From: Trichobilharzia szidati
Lineage: Eukaryota; Platyhelminthes; Trematoda; Strigeidida; Schistosomatidae
Direction of reading: 5' to 3'
NCBI GenBank assembly: GCA_944472155.2
Contig: OX235272.1
Location: 104,724,020-104,788,019 of the forward strand
Length of the DNA stretch: 64,000 nt
The translations under genes were made by a program, and so were the position numbers. Shown here piece by piece: positions 1-10,619 of the stretch (position 1 is its first letter; the number at the start of each line of letters is the position of its first letter). Below the pieces are notes generated by a model, which worked only from the letters and a program-made list of their open reading frames with translations, was not told the origin of the DNA and made no database searches.

Positions 1-657
1 ACATTGAAGAGCAATGGGTACCCTCAAAGGTTCATCAACAAGTATGGAAGCTCTGAATTCGCAAATGAAAAACAAATCACAGTAAGAAAAAAGGCAATCT
101 ACTTTGAGCTTGATTATAAAGGTGAAAATATTACAGCGATGATCAGCAGAAGGCTGAGTACATCACTAGCTATAGCCTATCCTGCAGCTAAGCTCGTCCC
201 CGTCTATCAAACAACTTACTCTTTGATGCAATCAAAAGTCGATAGATATCCTTCTCATGTTAACTCCAACTGTATATACAAATTTACGTGTATCTACGGC
301 AGCGGTTACAACAGTGGGAGAACAGAAAAAAGGGTATATCTACGATTTTCTGAACATGTACCAAAGAGGGAACAAGCGCTCTAAACAGTGCCATTGCCAG
401 GCATCTTCTCGACACGGGTCATGAGGTGGACGTTGAAAAGCCGTTCAAAGTTATCAATAAGCAAAAGAACTAAATTCTCCTTAAGTTTGCTGAAGTCATT
501 TCCATCAAGCGCCTGAAACCTGATTTATGCGTTCAGAAAGAAGCAGTTATCAGTCTTTCTTTGCCCTGATGGGTAACTGGATATTTTTCATCCGAATGCG
601 AGATACTGAAAAGTTTTCATTGTGTATGATTATTATTGTTCGGAATAGTGTTTCATA
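1..657 (+). pseudogene. Penelope-like element, 3' part (GIY-YIG end and 3' UTR)
   Basis: This is the C-terminal part of a PLE polyprotein, cut by the window start. An open frame at 4-384 gives the linker after the RT and a GIY-YIG-type endonuclease block: CIYKFTC, then YNSGRT where YIGRT is usual, then a FSEH segment. The frame shifts near 380. Translation then continues in the next frame with SAIARHLLDTGH and ends near 570 with KPDLCVQKEAVISLSLP, the typical PLE C-terminus. The rest is AT-rich 3' UTR that resumes after the RTE insertion at 3,897. In this family RT plus GIY-YIG endonuclease copies element RNA into the genome. Stops and frameshifts make this copy inactive. Family assignment rests on the GIY-YIG block and the conserved tail also seen near 6,200, 14,950 and 32,120. 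Confidence 0.8.
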
Positions 658-3600
658 TTGCATAAATATTATTATTATTATTGTTCCCTTGGGTTCCTAG
701 TGGAACATAGGGCTTCAACTGCACATCTCCACTTGCTTCTGTCTTCTGCTGTACTTTTCACTTGCATTCATGTTATTCCATACTATTTCAATTCCTCTTC
801 ACACGATCTCCTCCATGTCACCCTTAGACGTCACACTCGCCGCTTCCCTTTCGGGTTCCACTCGAGCGTTGGCCTGACGCGCGATGTCACTCAGCGGCCT
901 CCTCAGCGAGTGTCCAATCCATCTCCACTTTCTCCTGCATATTTGTTGGGCGATTGGTTCTTGTTTTGTTTGTTCCCATAATTTCTTGTTGGTGATTCTT
1001 TCCGGCCATCTGATCTTCAGTATAGAGCCAGCGAAGACAGTTGTTGATAAAGGTCTGCAACCTGTTGAAAATATTCTTGGTGACCCACCAAGTTTCTGAT
1101 CCGTAGAGCAAAATTGACTTTACGTTTGTATTGAAAATCCGAATTTTGTTGTTGATGCTGAGTGACAGCGAAGATTTCCAGATTGGTTTCAGGTTGATGA
1201 ATGTGTTTCTCGCCTTCCCGATTCTCGACTTGACATCCTCGTCCGTTCCTCCTGTGGTTGAGACAATGCTCCCTAGATAAGTGAAAGAAGTAACCTCTTT
1301 CAAATCCCTCCCGTTGATGGTGATTGGCACTGGATGTTGCTGCTGTTGTTGGTTGGTTATTTTCATGACCTCCGTCTTGTCTATGTTCACCTGGAGTCCA
1401 GTTTGTCGGTTTTTGCTTGTAAGTCTTCGATTTTGTGTGACATCAAACATAAATCATCCACACGCGAAATCCAGGTCTTCTAGGTTCTTCATGTCCGTCC
1501 AGGATATCCCTGTCTTCTGGTTTCCCACTGTCTGACGCATAATCCAGTCCACCACAATTAAGAATATCATTGGTGATAATAAGCACCCTTGTCTGACTCC
1601 TGTGTTTACTCCAAACGCTTCGCTGAGTTTTCCGTTGTGGATCACTTGACATGTGCCGTTATCGTACAGTTGTTGAATAAGGTTGATGAATATTTGGGGT
1701 ACGCCGTAGTACTCGAGTAGTTTCCAAATTACTTCGCGGTCAACGCTGTCGAAGGCCTTCTCAAAGTCTATGAAGTTGAGGTAGAGATTTGATTGCCATT
1801 CCATGCTTTGTTCGATGATGATGCGTAGAGTTGCAATTTGGTCAGAACATGATTTGCCTTTCCTGAATCCAGCTTGTTCTGGTCGGAGTTCTGTATCCAG
1901 TGCGTCCTTTATTCTCTCCAGGATGATGCGACTAAGGATTTTACTTGGCGTCGACAGGAGCATGATTCCTCGCCAGTTCTTGCAGAGTCCCAGGTCGCCC
2001 TTCTTTGGTAGTTTCACCAGGTAACCTTTTCTCCAGTCAGTAGGCACCTTTCCCTCTTTCCAGATCTTTTGCAATAATGGAGTCAGCATATCTGCTGTCG
2101 TTTCTGGGTCCGCTTTCAGTGCTTCCGGGGGTATTCCATCTGGTCCAGCTGCTTTTCCAGCTTTCAGAAGCTTGATTGCATTCATGACTTCAGTTTTCGT
2201 TGGAGGATTGGTGTCAACTTGCAGTTGTGTACGTGCTGTTGTTGGTATTACTGGACGGGTTGTAGGTGGTGGTCGATTCAAGAGTCCTTTGAAGTGATCC
2301 GCCCATTGTTTAATCTGTCTTTCTTCCTTGGTAATTGGGTTCCCTTGGCTGTCTTTTATAGGTTTCACTTGTGTTGATCTCTTCCCGGATAGAGACTTGG
2401 TTATCTGATATAGTGTCCTCAGGTCCCTTTTGCCTGCTGCCTTCTCAGCTTCAGTAGCCGGGTTGTCGTAGAGTTGTCTTTTGTCCTTCCTGGCACTCTT
2501 CTTCACTTCTTTGTCCAGTGCTGTATAAGTTGAGTTCAGCGTCTCTTTCTCTTGTCCATCTTTGCATTGAATCATTTTTTCTTTCACCTTTCTCCTCTCC
2601 TCTATTAGTTTCCAAGTGTCTGTTGAAAGCCATTCCTTATCTTGTTTCTTCTTTCTTCCTAAAACCGTTGAACACGTTTCGTTGAAAATTACTTTCAGAG
2701 AGTTCCAATGGTCTTCCACGGATGATTCCTCAGTGGTGCCACGTAGTGTTTCCTGCTTTGCTCTGACAGTTGCAGTGAAAATGTCCTGTGTGATTGTGTC
2801 CTTCAGTTTGTGAGTGTTGAACTTGCATTGTGGCCTATCCCCAGGTATCCTCGAGGCTTTCAGCTTCACCTTGAAAGTCCCTTGTACCAGATAGTGGTCT
2901 GAACCCACATCTGCTCCTCTCCTCGATCTTGTGTCCAGTAGGCTCCGTCTCCACTTCCTTGAGATTGAAATGAAGTCTATCTGGTTTTTGGTGTGTCCAT
3001 CTGGTGAAATCCATGTTGCCTTGTGTATATCCCTGTGTTTGAACACACTGCCACCAATCACCAAATCATTGAAGGCGCAGAAGTCTGAGAAGAGTTCACC
3101 ATTTTCGTTCATTTCACCGAGGGCCTCACGACCCATGGTGAGTTCTCTTCCTCTGTTGTCTCCTCCCAGTTTCGCATTCATGTCGCCCATCAGGATTTTG
3201 ATATCGCTCTTTGGGACGTTGTCCATTACTGTTTGTAGTTGACTGTAGAAATCCTCCTTCTTCTCATGTTCTGAGACGTTTGTAGGCGCGTAGCATTGAA
3301 TGATTGTAACCTTTTTTCCTTTTGAGTTGAACCTGGCTGTCATAATCCTGGAGGAGATTGGTTCCCACTGCATGAGAGCTTTAGCCGCTGTTGGTGACAT
3401 CATGATGGCTACTCCCTCGGTGTGCTCGTGATTGTCCTCTGGGTGACCGGAGTAGATTATTGTCTCTCCAGTTGATAGTTGGCTCCTTCCACATCCTTTC
3501 CATCTGCTCTCGCAGATTCCCAACACTTCTATTTTATATCTCCTCATTTCTGCGGCTACCTGAGCAGCCTTCCCAGCTTCGTACATTGTACGAACATTCC

Positions 3601-3896
3601 ACGTCCCCATCCTTATTTTCGCTTTCATCGAAAGAAGGCACATCGGCTGACTGGCTTCCCGAAGGCTTTCACCAGCCCGCGTCATTTCACTTCCCCGATT
3701 CCAGCGAAAAATAAGGTCACTATTTGAAATTTTAGAATTTTGAATATATTTGTGCGTTGAAGTTTTAGTAGCAATTTGGTTAAGTTTTGGGGGTGGAGTT
3801 GCTAGCACCACGCCCCAACCCTCCCTCTTTATCCGGGCTTGGGACCGGCTAGAATACTAGTGACCTAGTAATCTAGGCGAGGTTTTGCATAAATAT
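658..3896 (-). mobile_element. Near-full-length RTE-type (SR2-like) retrotransposon with 12-bp target duplication
   Basis: The direct repeat TTGCATAAATAT at 658-669 and 3,885-3,896 brackets the element (670-3,884, about 3.2 kb), so this is a true insertion. The host sequence is the 3' UTR of the PLE that starts the window; the uninterrupted version is visible at 6,290-6,560. The 3' end is an ATT-type microsatellite tail at 667-682, as usual for RTE elements, and the 5' UTR occupies about 3,812-3,884. Length and structure fit RTE elements, which are short and have one AP-endonuclease/RT ORF. Confidence 0.9.
690..3811 (-). pseudogene. RTE endonuclease-reverse transcriptase, frameshifted
   Basis: The main frame (3,811-1,454) gives 785 codons. 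Residues about 65-310 are an AP-like endonuclease: MGTWNVRTM near 68, ICESRW near 99, YAPTN near 174, GDMNAKLG near 209, DGHTKNQIDF near 271, and the SDH box near 304. The RT follows: GPDGIPPEAL near 557, PKKGDLG with NWRGI near 602, FIDFEKAFDS (motif A) near 680, GVRQGCLLSP (motif B) near 738. The frame breaks inside motif C: LDFA is followed by a 4-nt insertion before the two aspartate codons. The post-RT region continues in another frame (1,450-887) with a Gln run, and then in a third frame to about 690, ending in the RNPREQ-like tail. Family role: nicks DNA and primes reverse transcription at the target. The ATG at 3,811 is the first in frame; the one at 3,634 is an alternative start just before the endonuclease. 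Confidence 0.85.
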
Positions 3897-4120
3897 ATGT
3901 ATATATTATTAGTGTATGCGTATATTGATCGATTGGCTTTTTGTTTAAAATGAACTCTGTGCAAGTATGTTAAAATTGTTTTTGTAGATATATTTAATAA
4001 TGTCTTTGGCCTGTAAGCAGCTAACGAGAAGGCAACGAAATAAAAGATGGTACCACTTTATTCTGCTAAATTTGTAGTTCTTGCTTTATTCAAATTCATT
4101 AAGGGGAATAAATTTATGAA
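3897..4120 (+). mobile_element. PLE 3' terminal region, continuation after the RTE insertion
   Basis: This matches 6,350-6,560 closely over an AT-rich stretch and shares a conserved end, GTTCTTGCTTTATTCAAATT, with 31.85 kb, 32.6 kb and 46.5 kb. It is the 3' terminal repeat of the PLE whose coding end lies at 1-570. A hammerhead-like motif sits within it. Confidence 0.7.
4017..4066 (+). ncRNA. Hammerhead-like motif in PLE terminal repeat, core mutated
   Basis: In order: GCAG (stem I), CTAACGA where CTGANGA is required, a short G...C stem II, GAAA, a stem III that folds as TAAA with TTTA, then TT and CTGC closing stem I. The core lacks the G of CUGA, so cleavage is unlikely. Copies with an intact core are at 31,872-31,923 and 32,542-32,594. 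Confidence 0.4.
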
Positions 4121-4334
4121 ATGTGATAGTTTTCAGATCAAATTATTCTTCTTGCCTTATGCATAATTACTTCCTGACATATTACATCAACAATCACAGT
4201 CAACCAAAGAATGCACTGTAAATCCAGTCAACATTATATGCAGCATTGTAATATCATTTATTTTAACCGCATTGAATAATAGTTCGAAAACCTACTGTAA
4301 AAGTAAGTTAGTTGCGATACTGTAAGAAAGTAGT

Positions 4335-4745
4335 AGGTGCTGACGTGTGCCAGCTAGCAGGTCAAGCAAGACTTCCTGCCGATTATCTCCAACTGTCTAA
4401 TATCAACAATTTTAAAGTGCATCGTGATGGACAGCCACCTACTGGCATAGTGGCCACACTGCATACTTGACTGATAGATTTCCATCTGCACACTACACCA
4501 GTTACTAACTAATGTCCAGTCAAGGTATCCAATACAGTCAGTCTCATAGAAGATCAACTGAGTGCTCCGATAGCTCAGTGGTAACGTGTCTGACTACAGG
4601 CGGCACTGAGTGGTGACGCGGGTTCGAGTCTCAGAAGTGATATGAGTTCCTCCCTTCAAGGTGACTGAAGATACGCCTTGCTAACTGGTAGTGGTGAGTG
4701 CCAACCAGCATGAAACCTAGGTCTTTCAAGGCTTTCTGGGACAGT
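4335..4745 (+). repeat. tRNA-derived SINE (family 3)
   Basis: A tRNA-like head has an A box, TAGCTCAGTGG, at 4,571 and a B box, GGTTCGAGTCT, at 4,621. It is followed by GAGTTCC and GATACGCCTTGCT segments shared with 30.4 and 30.75 kb. The body upstream (4,377-4,560) also matches the body at 30.25 and 30.5 kb. The left edge (4,335-4,376) repeats the tail of the unit, so at least 1.2 units lie head to tail. The head does not make a full cloverleaf and is not called as a tRNA gene. Confidence 0.65.
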
Positions 4746-5584
4746 TAACTCCAACTATCCAAAAATAGTTTCCTCCTACACCTAAAAATTTGACCTTTTT
4801 TCCGTTCTGAAATTTTTCGAGATACAGTTTTAAGACATCTAAAAATAGCAATAGGATTCTTTTTGCGTTTGTTATTTTTCTTTTTTTACTTTTTCCTGTC
4901 GTAATACATTTCTGCCAGTGATTTAATTGTTCATGTTATTGTAAAACACAAAACCATCATCATTATCATCCCCTGTGGTGGGCATTATTATTATTAAATA
5001 AAACAAGAATAGATGGGAGAGAGGGAGAGTAAAACCACATGTCAATAAGCGGTTAATTATCAACTAAGTTCAGGGAACAATAGTGTTTAAATTATGAAAA
5101 TAAATTCTCAATTTGTTGCTTCCCTAATTCTTACACATCTTTTTTTCTCTCGTGATTCTATGTTTCTTCTTCCCATGATGGCCATTTCATACAAAATTAC
5201 TTTGTCGATTCCAATAAAACATGTTCTCCGCCCGCACACCACCCCCTGTTGTATAATGGAATGCATTCTGCGCATAGTTTCTGAGAGTGTGTGTTTGTGA
5301 AACATAAATGCCAAAAGCATAAACTAAAAAAATATATGTTTATACATAATAACTGTCATGAGGGCCAGAAAACATTTATCCGATTAACAGAACACTATAC
5401 TATACTAATTTAACATTTGATATTGGTCTGTATTTAGGTTATATAATGAATTTCGCCCATTTATAACACGTGTGTGTGTGTTAAACTAAAGTTTATGGGT
5501 TGTGTAATAGTTTTAGATAATTAAAAAAAGAGCATGATAAATTTGAGGTAAATAGGAAGTTTTCAAAACTTCCTATCAGTCAAA
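4746..5584. other. No gene recognised; AT-rich with simple repeats
   Basis: Apart from a short GT run near 5,468 and an ATT run near 4,986, nothing is recognisable. Open frames on both strands near 5,100-5,320 overlap each other and look random. Confidence 0.5.
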
Positions 5585-5905
5585 TAAACGTTCGTAAATT
5601 CATCATGAACTGACATCGACGTTAGAGAATCATTGGACAACCAACTGGGAGTACTGGACAGTCAGGTAGCTAGTTGTTTTTTTACCAGTCTAGTTTGAGA
5701 CTGACTGACTGACTCTCTTTAGAAGTACGCATTCACCGATAGGGGGTTCGAACCCAGGATCTTCCCGTTACAAGTAGAATGAGCTGATAGATCATTAAGC
5801 CATTGGGACTTGATTCATGAATTCTAACTTCAATCAATTCATGATATGGAGTGACCAGCAGCGAATGTCATCGCTGATGACTATTTGTATTCATTCGATT
5901 TGTTG
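5585..5905 (-). repeat. SINE1 (SM-alpha-like) copy
   Basis: Read on the minus strand, the unit runs from a body through an A-box-like TGGCTTAATG region and B box GGGTTCGAACCC (5,745-5,756) into a hammerhead-like region and the tail. The tail contains the family hallmark in which GAGCTGACATC (here GAACTGACATC) is followed by AGAGAACCATTGG (here AGAGAATCATTGG). The hammerhead region carries an expanded AGTC run and a T-rich insert, so it is degenerate. Confidence 0.75.
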
Positions 5906-5944
5906 TCTTGTTAAAACTAATGACACTGATGAAATAAGTACGAA

Positions 5945-6290
5945 CGAGTATATACAAATTTGCATGTATCTGCGGGAGCAGTTACATTGGAAGAGCAAAA
6001 TGACGGAGGGCATATCCACAATTTTCTGCACATATACCAAAAAGCTTACGTCTAAAGGGAACAAATGCTATAATCAGTGCCATCGCCAGGCATCTTCTTG
6101 ACACGCGTCATGAGGTGGACGTGGAAAAGTCATTCAAAATTATCAATAAGCAAAAGAGCTCAATTCTCCTCAAGTTTGCTGAAGCCATTTCCATCAAGCG
6201 TCGGAAACCTGATTTATGCGTTCAGAAAGAAGCGGTTATCAGTCTTTCTTTGCCTTGGCAACTGGATATTTCTTCATCAGAATGCGAGAT
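5945..6290 (+). pseudogene. PLE C-terminal fragment with GIY-YIG block
   Basis: One frame reads IYKFACICGSSYIGRAK, a well kept GIY-YIG start with the cysteine pair before it. Frameshifts follow. Another frame reads SAIARHLLDTRHEVDVEK, then KFAEAISIKRRKPDLCVQK and ISLSLPW. It is the same lineage as 1-570. The 5' edge abuts a SINE1 copy. RT is missing, so this is a 5'-truncated, inactive copy. Confidence 0.75.
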
Positions 6291-6560
6291 ACTGAAAATT
6301 TTTCATTGTGTATGATGATTATTGTTCGGAGTAGTGTTTAATATTGCATATATATATATGTATATATTATTAGTGTATGCGTACATTGGTCAATTGATTT
6401 TTGTTTAAAATGAACTCTGTGCAAGTATGTTAAAATTGTTTTGTAGATATATTTGATGATGTCTTTGCCCTGTAAGCAACTGACGAGAAGGCAATGAAAT
6501 AAAAGATAGTACCATTTTATTCTGCTAAAACTGTAGTTCTTTCTTTGTTCAAACGAGTAT
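6291..6560 (+). mobile_element. PLE 3' UTR / terminal repeat
   Basis: This is the uninterrupted version of the sequence split by the RTE at 670-3,884. It includes a TA-rich run (6,349-6,368) and ends in a variant of the GTTCTTGCTTTATTC terminal motif. Confidence 0.65.
6476..6525 (+). ncRNA. Hammerhead-like motif in PLE terminal repeat
   Basis: The core strand CTGACGA fits CUGANGA, and GAAA is present. Stem III is AT-rich around a GTACC centre and CTGC closes stem I. The base next to the core in stem I is A opposite C, and stem II is a single G.T wobble with a 7-nt loop, so activity is doubtful. Confidence 0.4.
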
Positions 6561-6639
6561 TCTATCGGAAAAATTCAGTGGATGAGAAATCTAAAAATAA
6601 TTAATAAACCAACCGTACTAAATTATGTCCTGAAGCAGC

Positions 6640-7430
6640 GAAGATAAACTCTAGGTGAACTTGGGGAAAACGGAGGTGATGACGATAACCAACCAACGCC
6701 AATCACCATCAAAGGCATAAACTTGAAAGACGTCACTTCCTTCACCCATCTGTCTAGGAAGCATCGTTTCAGCCACTGGCCAGCAGAAAGAAAAAATATG
6801 TCAAAGCCAGAGAGCACAGGAAAGGCAAGATACGCATACATCGACCTGAAACCAGTTTGGAAATCTTCTGCATTCACTCAGCCAGTTTGAACAGCGAGAT
6901 TCGGGTTTTCGACAGCAATGTAAAATCATTCCCTTCCCCTATTCGGATCACAAACAAGGTGTGTCAAAAAAATGATTTTCAGCAAGTTACAGACTTTTAT
7001 GAACAGCTGTCCACTTCGCTGACTGGCTCCATACTGAAGATCAAATGGCCAGCCGGCAGACCAACCACCCAGAAACATTTAGCAACAAGACACATCCCGC
7101 AGGGAACAAATCAACAGGTGGAAGCTGATTGCTCCACAAATATGTAAGAGAAAATTGAAATGGACTGTGCATACACCAATTAGGAGCCATCGAATGACAA
7201 CACGCTCTGGCCAGGCCGACGCATGTGTGAAATCAGAATGGGAAGCAAAGAGGGGGTCGTCAGTGCGAGGGTGACATGGGGGGATTGTGTGAGTTGGAGA
7301 AGGCGGAGATAAGAGATTATGGGCAACCGTGTGGTCAGCCACTTGAAGAGAACATCAGAAGACAGAGAGAAGTGGAGATGTGTTGTTGAAGCCATATGTT
7401 ACACTCGGAACCCAAGGGAATAATAATGAT
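6640..7430 (+). pseudogene. RTE 3' end fragment (post-RT region)
   Basis: This is the same order of segments as 700-1,380 of the full RTE, on the plus strand: AACCAACC with ATCACCATCA, then TTCACCCATCT, AAATCTTCTGCATTCACTC, a GACTGGCTCC block, the GAGATTATGGGCAACC block and ACTCGGAACCCAAGGGAATAA. It ends in an AAT-type tail near 7,420. Frameshifts and stops are frequent. No endonuclease or RT remains. Confidence 0.75.
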
Positions 7431-7562
7431 CAAAATATGTTCACCAAAGTATTTGGGCCGAAATGATGAAGGTATAAAGGTATACACTGCTAATGAATCA
7501 TAAGCACTACTACAAACCCTTTCCTTTCACACTGAATTTTCAGCTCACGGTGGTTTGTGTTT

Positions 7563-7803
7563 TTCTGTTATTGTAGAAATGGAGCATTATTACAAATATG
7601 GAATGGGGTCAGTTACTAACAATCAGTTATCAGTAGTATATGACATATTGAAGAAGGAGATCAAAAGTGAAATTCGAACAGTGTCTAACACTGGCTTGAA
7701 TCTGAGAGGGAGTATCACCTCCTTTAAGGCAGTAGACATGATTTTACCGGCGAGTGAAAACAGACATAAAAATTACGTTTATGGCATCCTACTCTCTGTC
7801 TAA
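7563..7803 (+). CDS. Candidate terminal exon of an unidentified gene
   Basis: A good acceptor is visible: a T-rich tract then ATTGTAG, ending at about 7,575. An open frame through the junction continues to the TAA at 7,801. The encoded segment begins EMEHYYKYGMGS, has a charged stretch DILKKEIKSEIR, and ends YVYGILLSV. I do not recognise it, it matches none of the retroelement families here, and no conserved motif is visible. It could be a real last exon or a chance open frame; an upstream exon was not found. Boundaries are uncertain. Confidence 0.25.
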
Positions 7804-7975
7804 AACTACCTCAGTCCCTTGTATATATATATCTCTCCTGAGATCCACTTGTATGAAGTTTTGTTTGTTTAACCAGCATTCTGTTTTTCTAAAATCTTTC
7901 GTTGAATGAAGTTCAATTTAGCTCCCTTTAATGTGTGATTCTTGTTATACTTTCAGATAACACTTAGAATTCTTA

Positions 7976-7996
7976 TGGATATATATATATATATAA
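7976..7996. repeat. TA microsatellite
   Basis: A run of alternating T and A of about 20 bases. Confidence 0.9.
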
Positions 7997-8017
7997 CGCG
8001 TTTACTTGGATTACCAG

Positions 8018-8281
8018 TTTAACAAAGCCTAACCTTGAGGAACTCCCCAACCGATCACAGCAGACTTAACATGTTCAAATACGATTCGCAGAAATATGGC
8101 TTAAATTTCTGAGAAACGGTCATAAGCAGTACAGAATAACTTTGAGCAAGAAAACAACCAGTCAGAAGAGGTTGCTTCTCTGCTAACAGTAACGAATAAT
8201 AATGTACATCAAGATCTACAAATATCTGTTGATTTTCTCAATAAACGATCTATCGCCTGGCCCTTGTCTTCTGTGGTTACA
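8018..8281 (-). repeat. LTR-like repeat, 3' truncated
   Basis: On the minus strand it starts TGTAACCACAGAAGACAAGG and follows the same order as 15,554-15,898, 43,950-44,283, 54,952-55,300 and 62,315-62,660: a TTTATTGAGAAAATC-like segment, a GAAGCAACCTCTTCTGA-like block and a CCTCAAGGTTAGGCTTTG-like block. The last 70 bases of the unit are absent. Confidence 0.65.
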
Positions 8282-8344
8282 CTAACACCAATCTACGATA
8301 TATGGATAATCGTACTTGACAAAAACAGTTTAAGTAATCACATG

Positions 8345-8555
8345 AATGTGCTCGCTAATCACGCATGTGGTTCGCTGTTCATTCCTGGGTGACGAACTCT
8401 TATACTTCGTTAGGCCGGCAGTAAGACCATTAAAGAGGACAGATTGTGCGTGAGGCTAGCAGCCACACCTCATAAAAATAAAACCATTGCTACCGAAACT
8501 TGAAGTCTCTAGCTTGAAGCCCTATGTCCCACTGGGGGAACGTAAAGGCGTAAAT
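8345..8555 (+). repeat. SINE2 copy, degenerate head
   Basis: It has the GTGCTCGCTAATCACGCATG head, then TACTTCGTTAGGCC, GAGGCTAGCAGCC, AAAAATAAAACCATTGCTAC and GAAGCCCTATGTCCC segments in the order seen in the better copies at 18.45 and 38.95 kb. The B box is mutated. Confidence 0.65.
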
Positions 8556-9734
8556 ACATTGGTGTGATTATGAGAAACAAATCTTGCTCAAAACTTTATC
8601 TAATAAGATAAATTAACCTGATATGGAATTGCCTAATATCAGCTTAAACGTTTAAATTCCCCTTCTAAGTTGGGCTGATAAAGTTCAGTCATTTCAACGT
8701 CTATCTAAACTGAAATATGCGCAAATATTTGAAAGGTTAGTTTCATATTATTACTGAAATTCTGTCAGTCTTTGTCCATTATCTGTATGAAAACAGCATA
8801 ATAATAATAAAAATATGCAACGAAATAAAAGTATTTCATCAGCTGTCACTATGTCAATCACATGTCATAATTCCGAAAAATATTTCATCATTCTTCATCA
8901 GTAGTTTTAGAGATGTTCTGAGGTATTTCCTAGAAACAGTTCTCTCCTTGACATGTGAGCGCATGTTTACACACATAAAATACAAAGAAGAAATGCATTC
9001 TTCTCTCTCTGTTCGGAAATAGTTTGTGGCGCGTGCTACTGATAAGATTTATCAGTAGTATATAAAGACAGGAAAATATTATTAAATAACAGGGAGATAG
9101 ATTTGAAGTCAGTCAGAGAATGTGACTGATTCAGCAATGAGGAGAGACATGGAAGACGTTAGAAGGAAGACAAAGAAACACAATATGAACGAGGTGGGGG
9201 TGGGTGGGGAAGAAGTGCCACAATACGGAAGATCTGTGCACAAATGGTGATTTGAAGATAAGGTGTACACAACTTCGCCATACAGTTATACCAAATCTCA
9301 AATAAACATTCCTTTACCAAGTCTCTTATCTTCTACCATGACGGTTCACTTCAATCAACAATCGGAATTCTTCTGAAATATGTGTATACACTCTTTTTTT
9401 TCAAGTCTCAATAAGTACTAATCCTGCTTATAGAAGGGTAAAAGAATGTAAAAACAATGTAGAAAGCGTTTTAGTTTAATCAAATAGATAAATGAATGTC
9501 ACTAGTTATACTTTATCACATGCTTGTTGTCTAGACAAATGGTAAAAATAGTGATATAAACACTTCTTGTATATATGAAGTTCAAATAGAAAAGGCAGGA
9601 CACATGACGAAACCACACAAATGATTATCTTCTCTGGAAGAAACAGAAGGCTCTGTGATATTCAATTCTCAACTAGAGTTCATTGTTCACCTGCATCGAG
9701 GAATATGGAGGTTTCAGCTATAATAAGGAGGGTG
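8556..9734. other. No gene or repeat family recognised
   Basis: AT-rich sequence with small ATA runs. No frame of note on either strand and no match to the families in this window. Confidence 0.5.
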
Positions 9735-10070
9735 TGAGGACAAATACTCGTCACTGATGACACTGGCTGGCGCCAGTCACGCTAAAATCACGATTTGGTA
9801 GAGGTTGGAATTCATTGGCTGGCTGGCTGGCCACTGGATCGAGTCCTTGTGGTTAAATGGTCAACGAGCTCGCTAACCTCGTAACCAGAAGGTCCTGGAT
9901 TCGAACCAGCTGTGGTGGGTACGTTCTGATGAAGAGTCAGTTCCAAACTAGACAGAGAAAACAGCTATCCAGTAACTCCCAGCTGATCTTCCAATGGTTC
10001 TTTAACCAATGTCAGTTCATGAAGAAATGCTGTAACCAGTCATATCTCCGCAAATCAACATTTCAATCAT
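9735..10070 (+). repeat. SINE1 copy
   Basis: It runs from GAGGACAAATACTCG, through GTTGGAATTCATTGG, an A-box-like TTAAATGGTC, the B box ATTCGAACC at about 9,900, a degenerate hammerhead region starting CTGATGAAGAGTCAG, and into the tail CCAATGTCAGTTCATGA. The GAAA of the ribozyme core is altered, so it is not expected to cleave. Confidence 0.75.
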
Positions 10071-10139
10071 GATAATAATAATAGCTACCTACAGGTGTCT
10101 GATGATAAAGGTGGAAGCATGAACTTCCTTCATAAGTCA

Positions 10140-10320
10140 CACTGATCTTTTACTGCCTTATAGCATGAGGTTCCAGCTTTTACATTTTGAAAACATTTAC
10201 AAACAAAGGTTTAAGAACACAATAGTCAGCGAAGAGGCTCTTTTCAACGAATTTATCATCAGGCTGTACACTCGTATACACATGGCTTTTCTAAAGAAAT
10301 TATATCCGGTGAGGAAATTC
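10140..10320 (-). mobile_element. PLE terminal repeat (type c)
   Basis: This lies about 300 bp beyond the 3' end of the minus-strand PLE at 10,620-11,470 and contains the GAAAAGAG...CTCTTC hairpin found next to several other PLE relics (27.6, 31.05, 35.37, 43.85, 56.6 and 62.2 kb). Confidence 0.5.
10227..10266 (-). ncRNA. Hammerhead-like motif (PLE type c), best copy
   Basis: Minus strand order: CAGC, CTGATGA, a 10-nt segment, GAAA, AGAGCCTCT, TC, GCTG. CAGC pairs with GCTG (stem I), the last A of GAAA plus AGAG pairs with CTCT plus T (stem III), and both core strands are canonical. Stem II (TAAATTCGTT) pairs poorly, so the fold is plausible but cleavage is uncertain. Confidence 0.45.
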
Positions 10321-10619
10321 AGTCATAGGTGTGAATACACAGAGTAGTAATAGTACGAAATGCAATTAAAATATTTGTGAATATAATCATAATTAATGTC
10401 ATATATAGAATAATTCATGAGATATATAGATGTTGGAAAGGGGTGTATAATCACAGAGTTAGTAGGCTTAAATAAAATGTTACATAACACGATGTGAAAT
10501 TTCATAAGATGGAATTCAACATTGTAAGCAAATTTTTGGATTTAGATTAACAAGTGGAAACAATTCATAGTGAGAATGGTAATAGTAATAATAAGGATAA
10601 TCGTAGTAGTAAGGAAAAG

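Noticed and set aside
1803..2024. Plus-strand open frames opposite the RTE ORF (also 2,616-2,813, 2,931-3,242, 3,460-3,727)
   Set aside because: They are antisense shadows of the endonuclease/RT coding region.
4561..4640. tRNA-like gene (A and B boxes)
   Set aside because: It is part of a dispersed repeat also present at 30.4 and 30.7 kb, lacks a full cloverleaf and has diverged copies. Called as SINE3.
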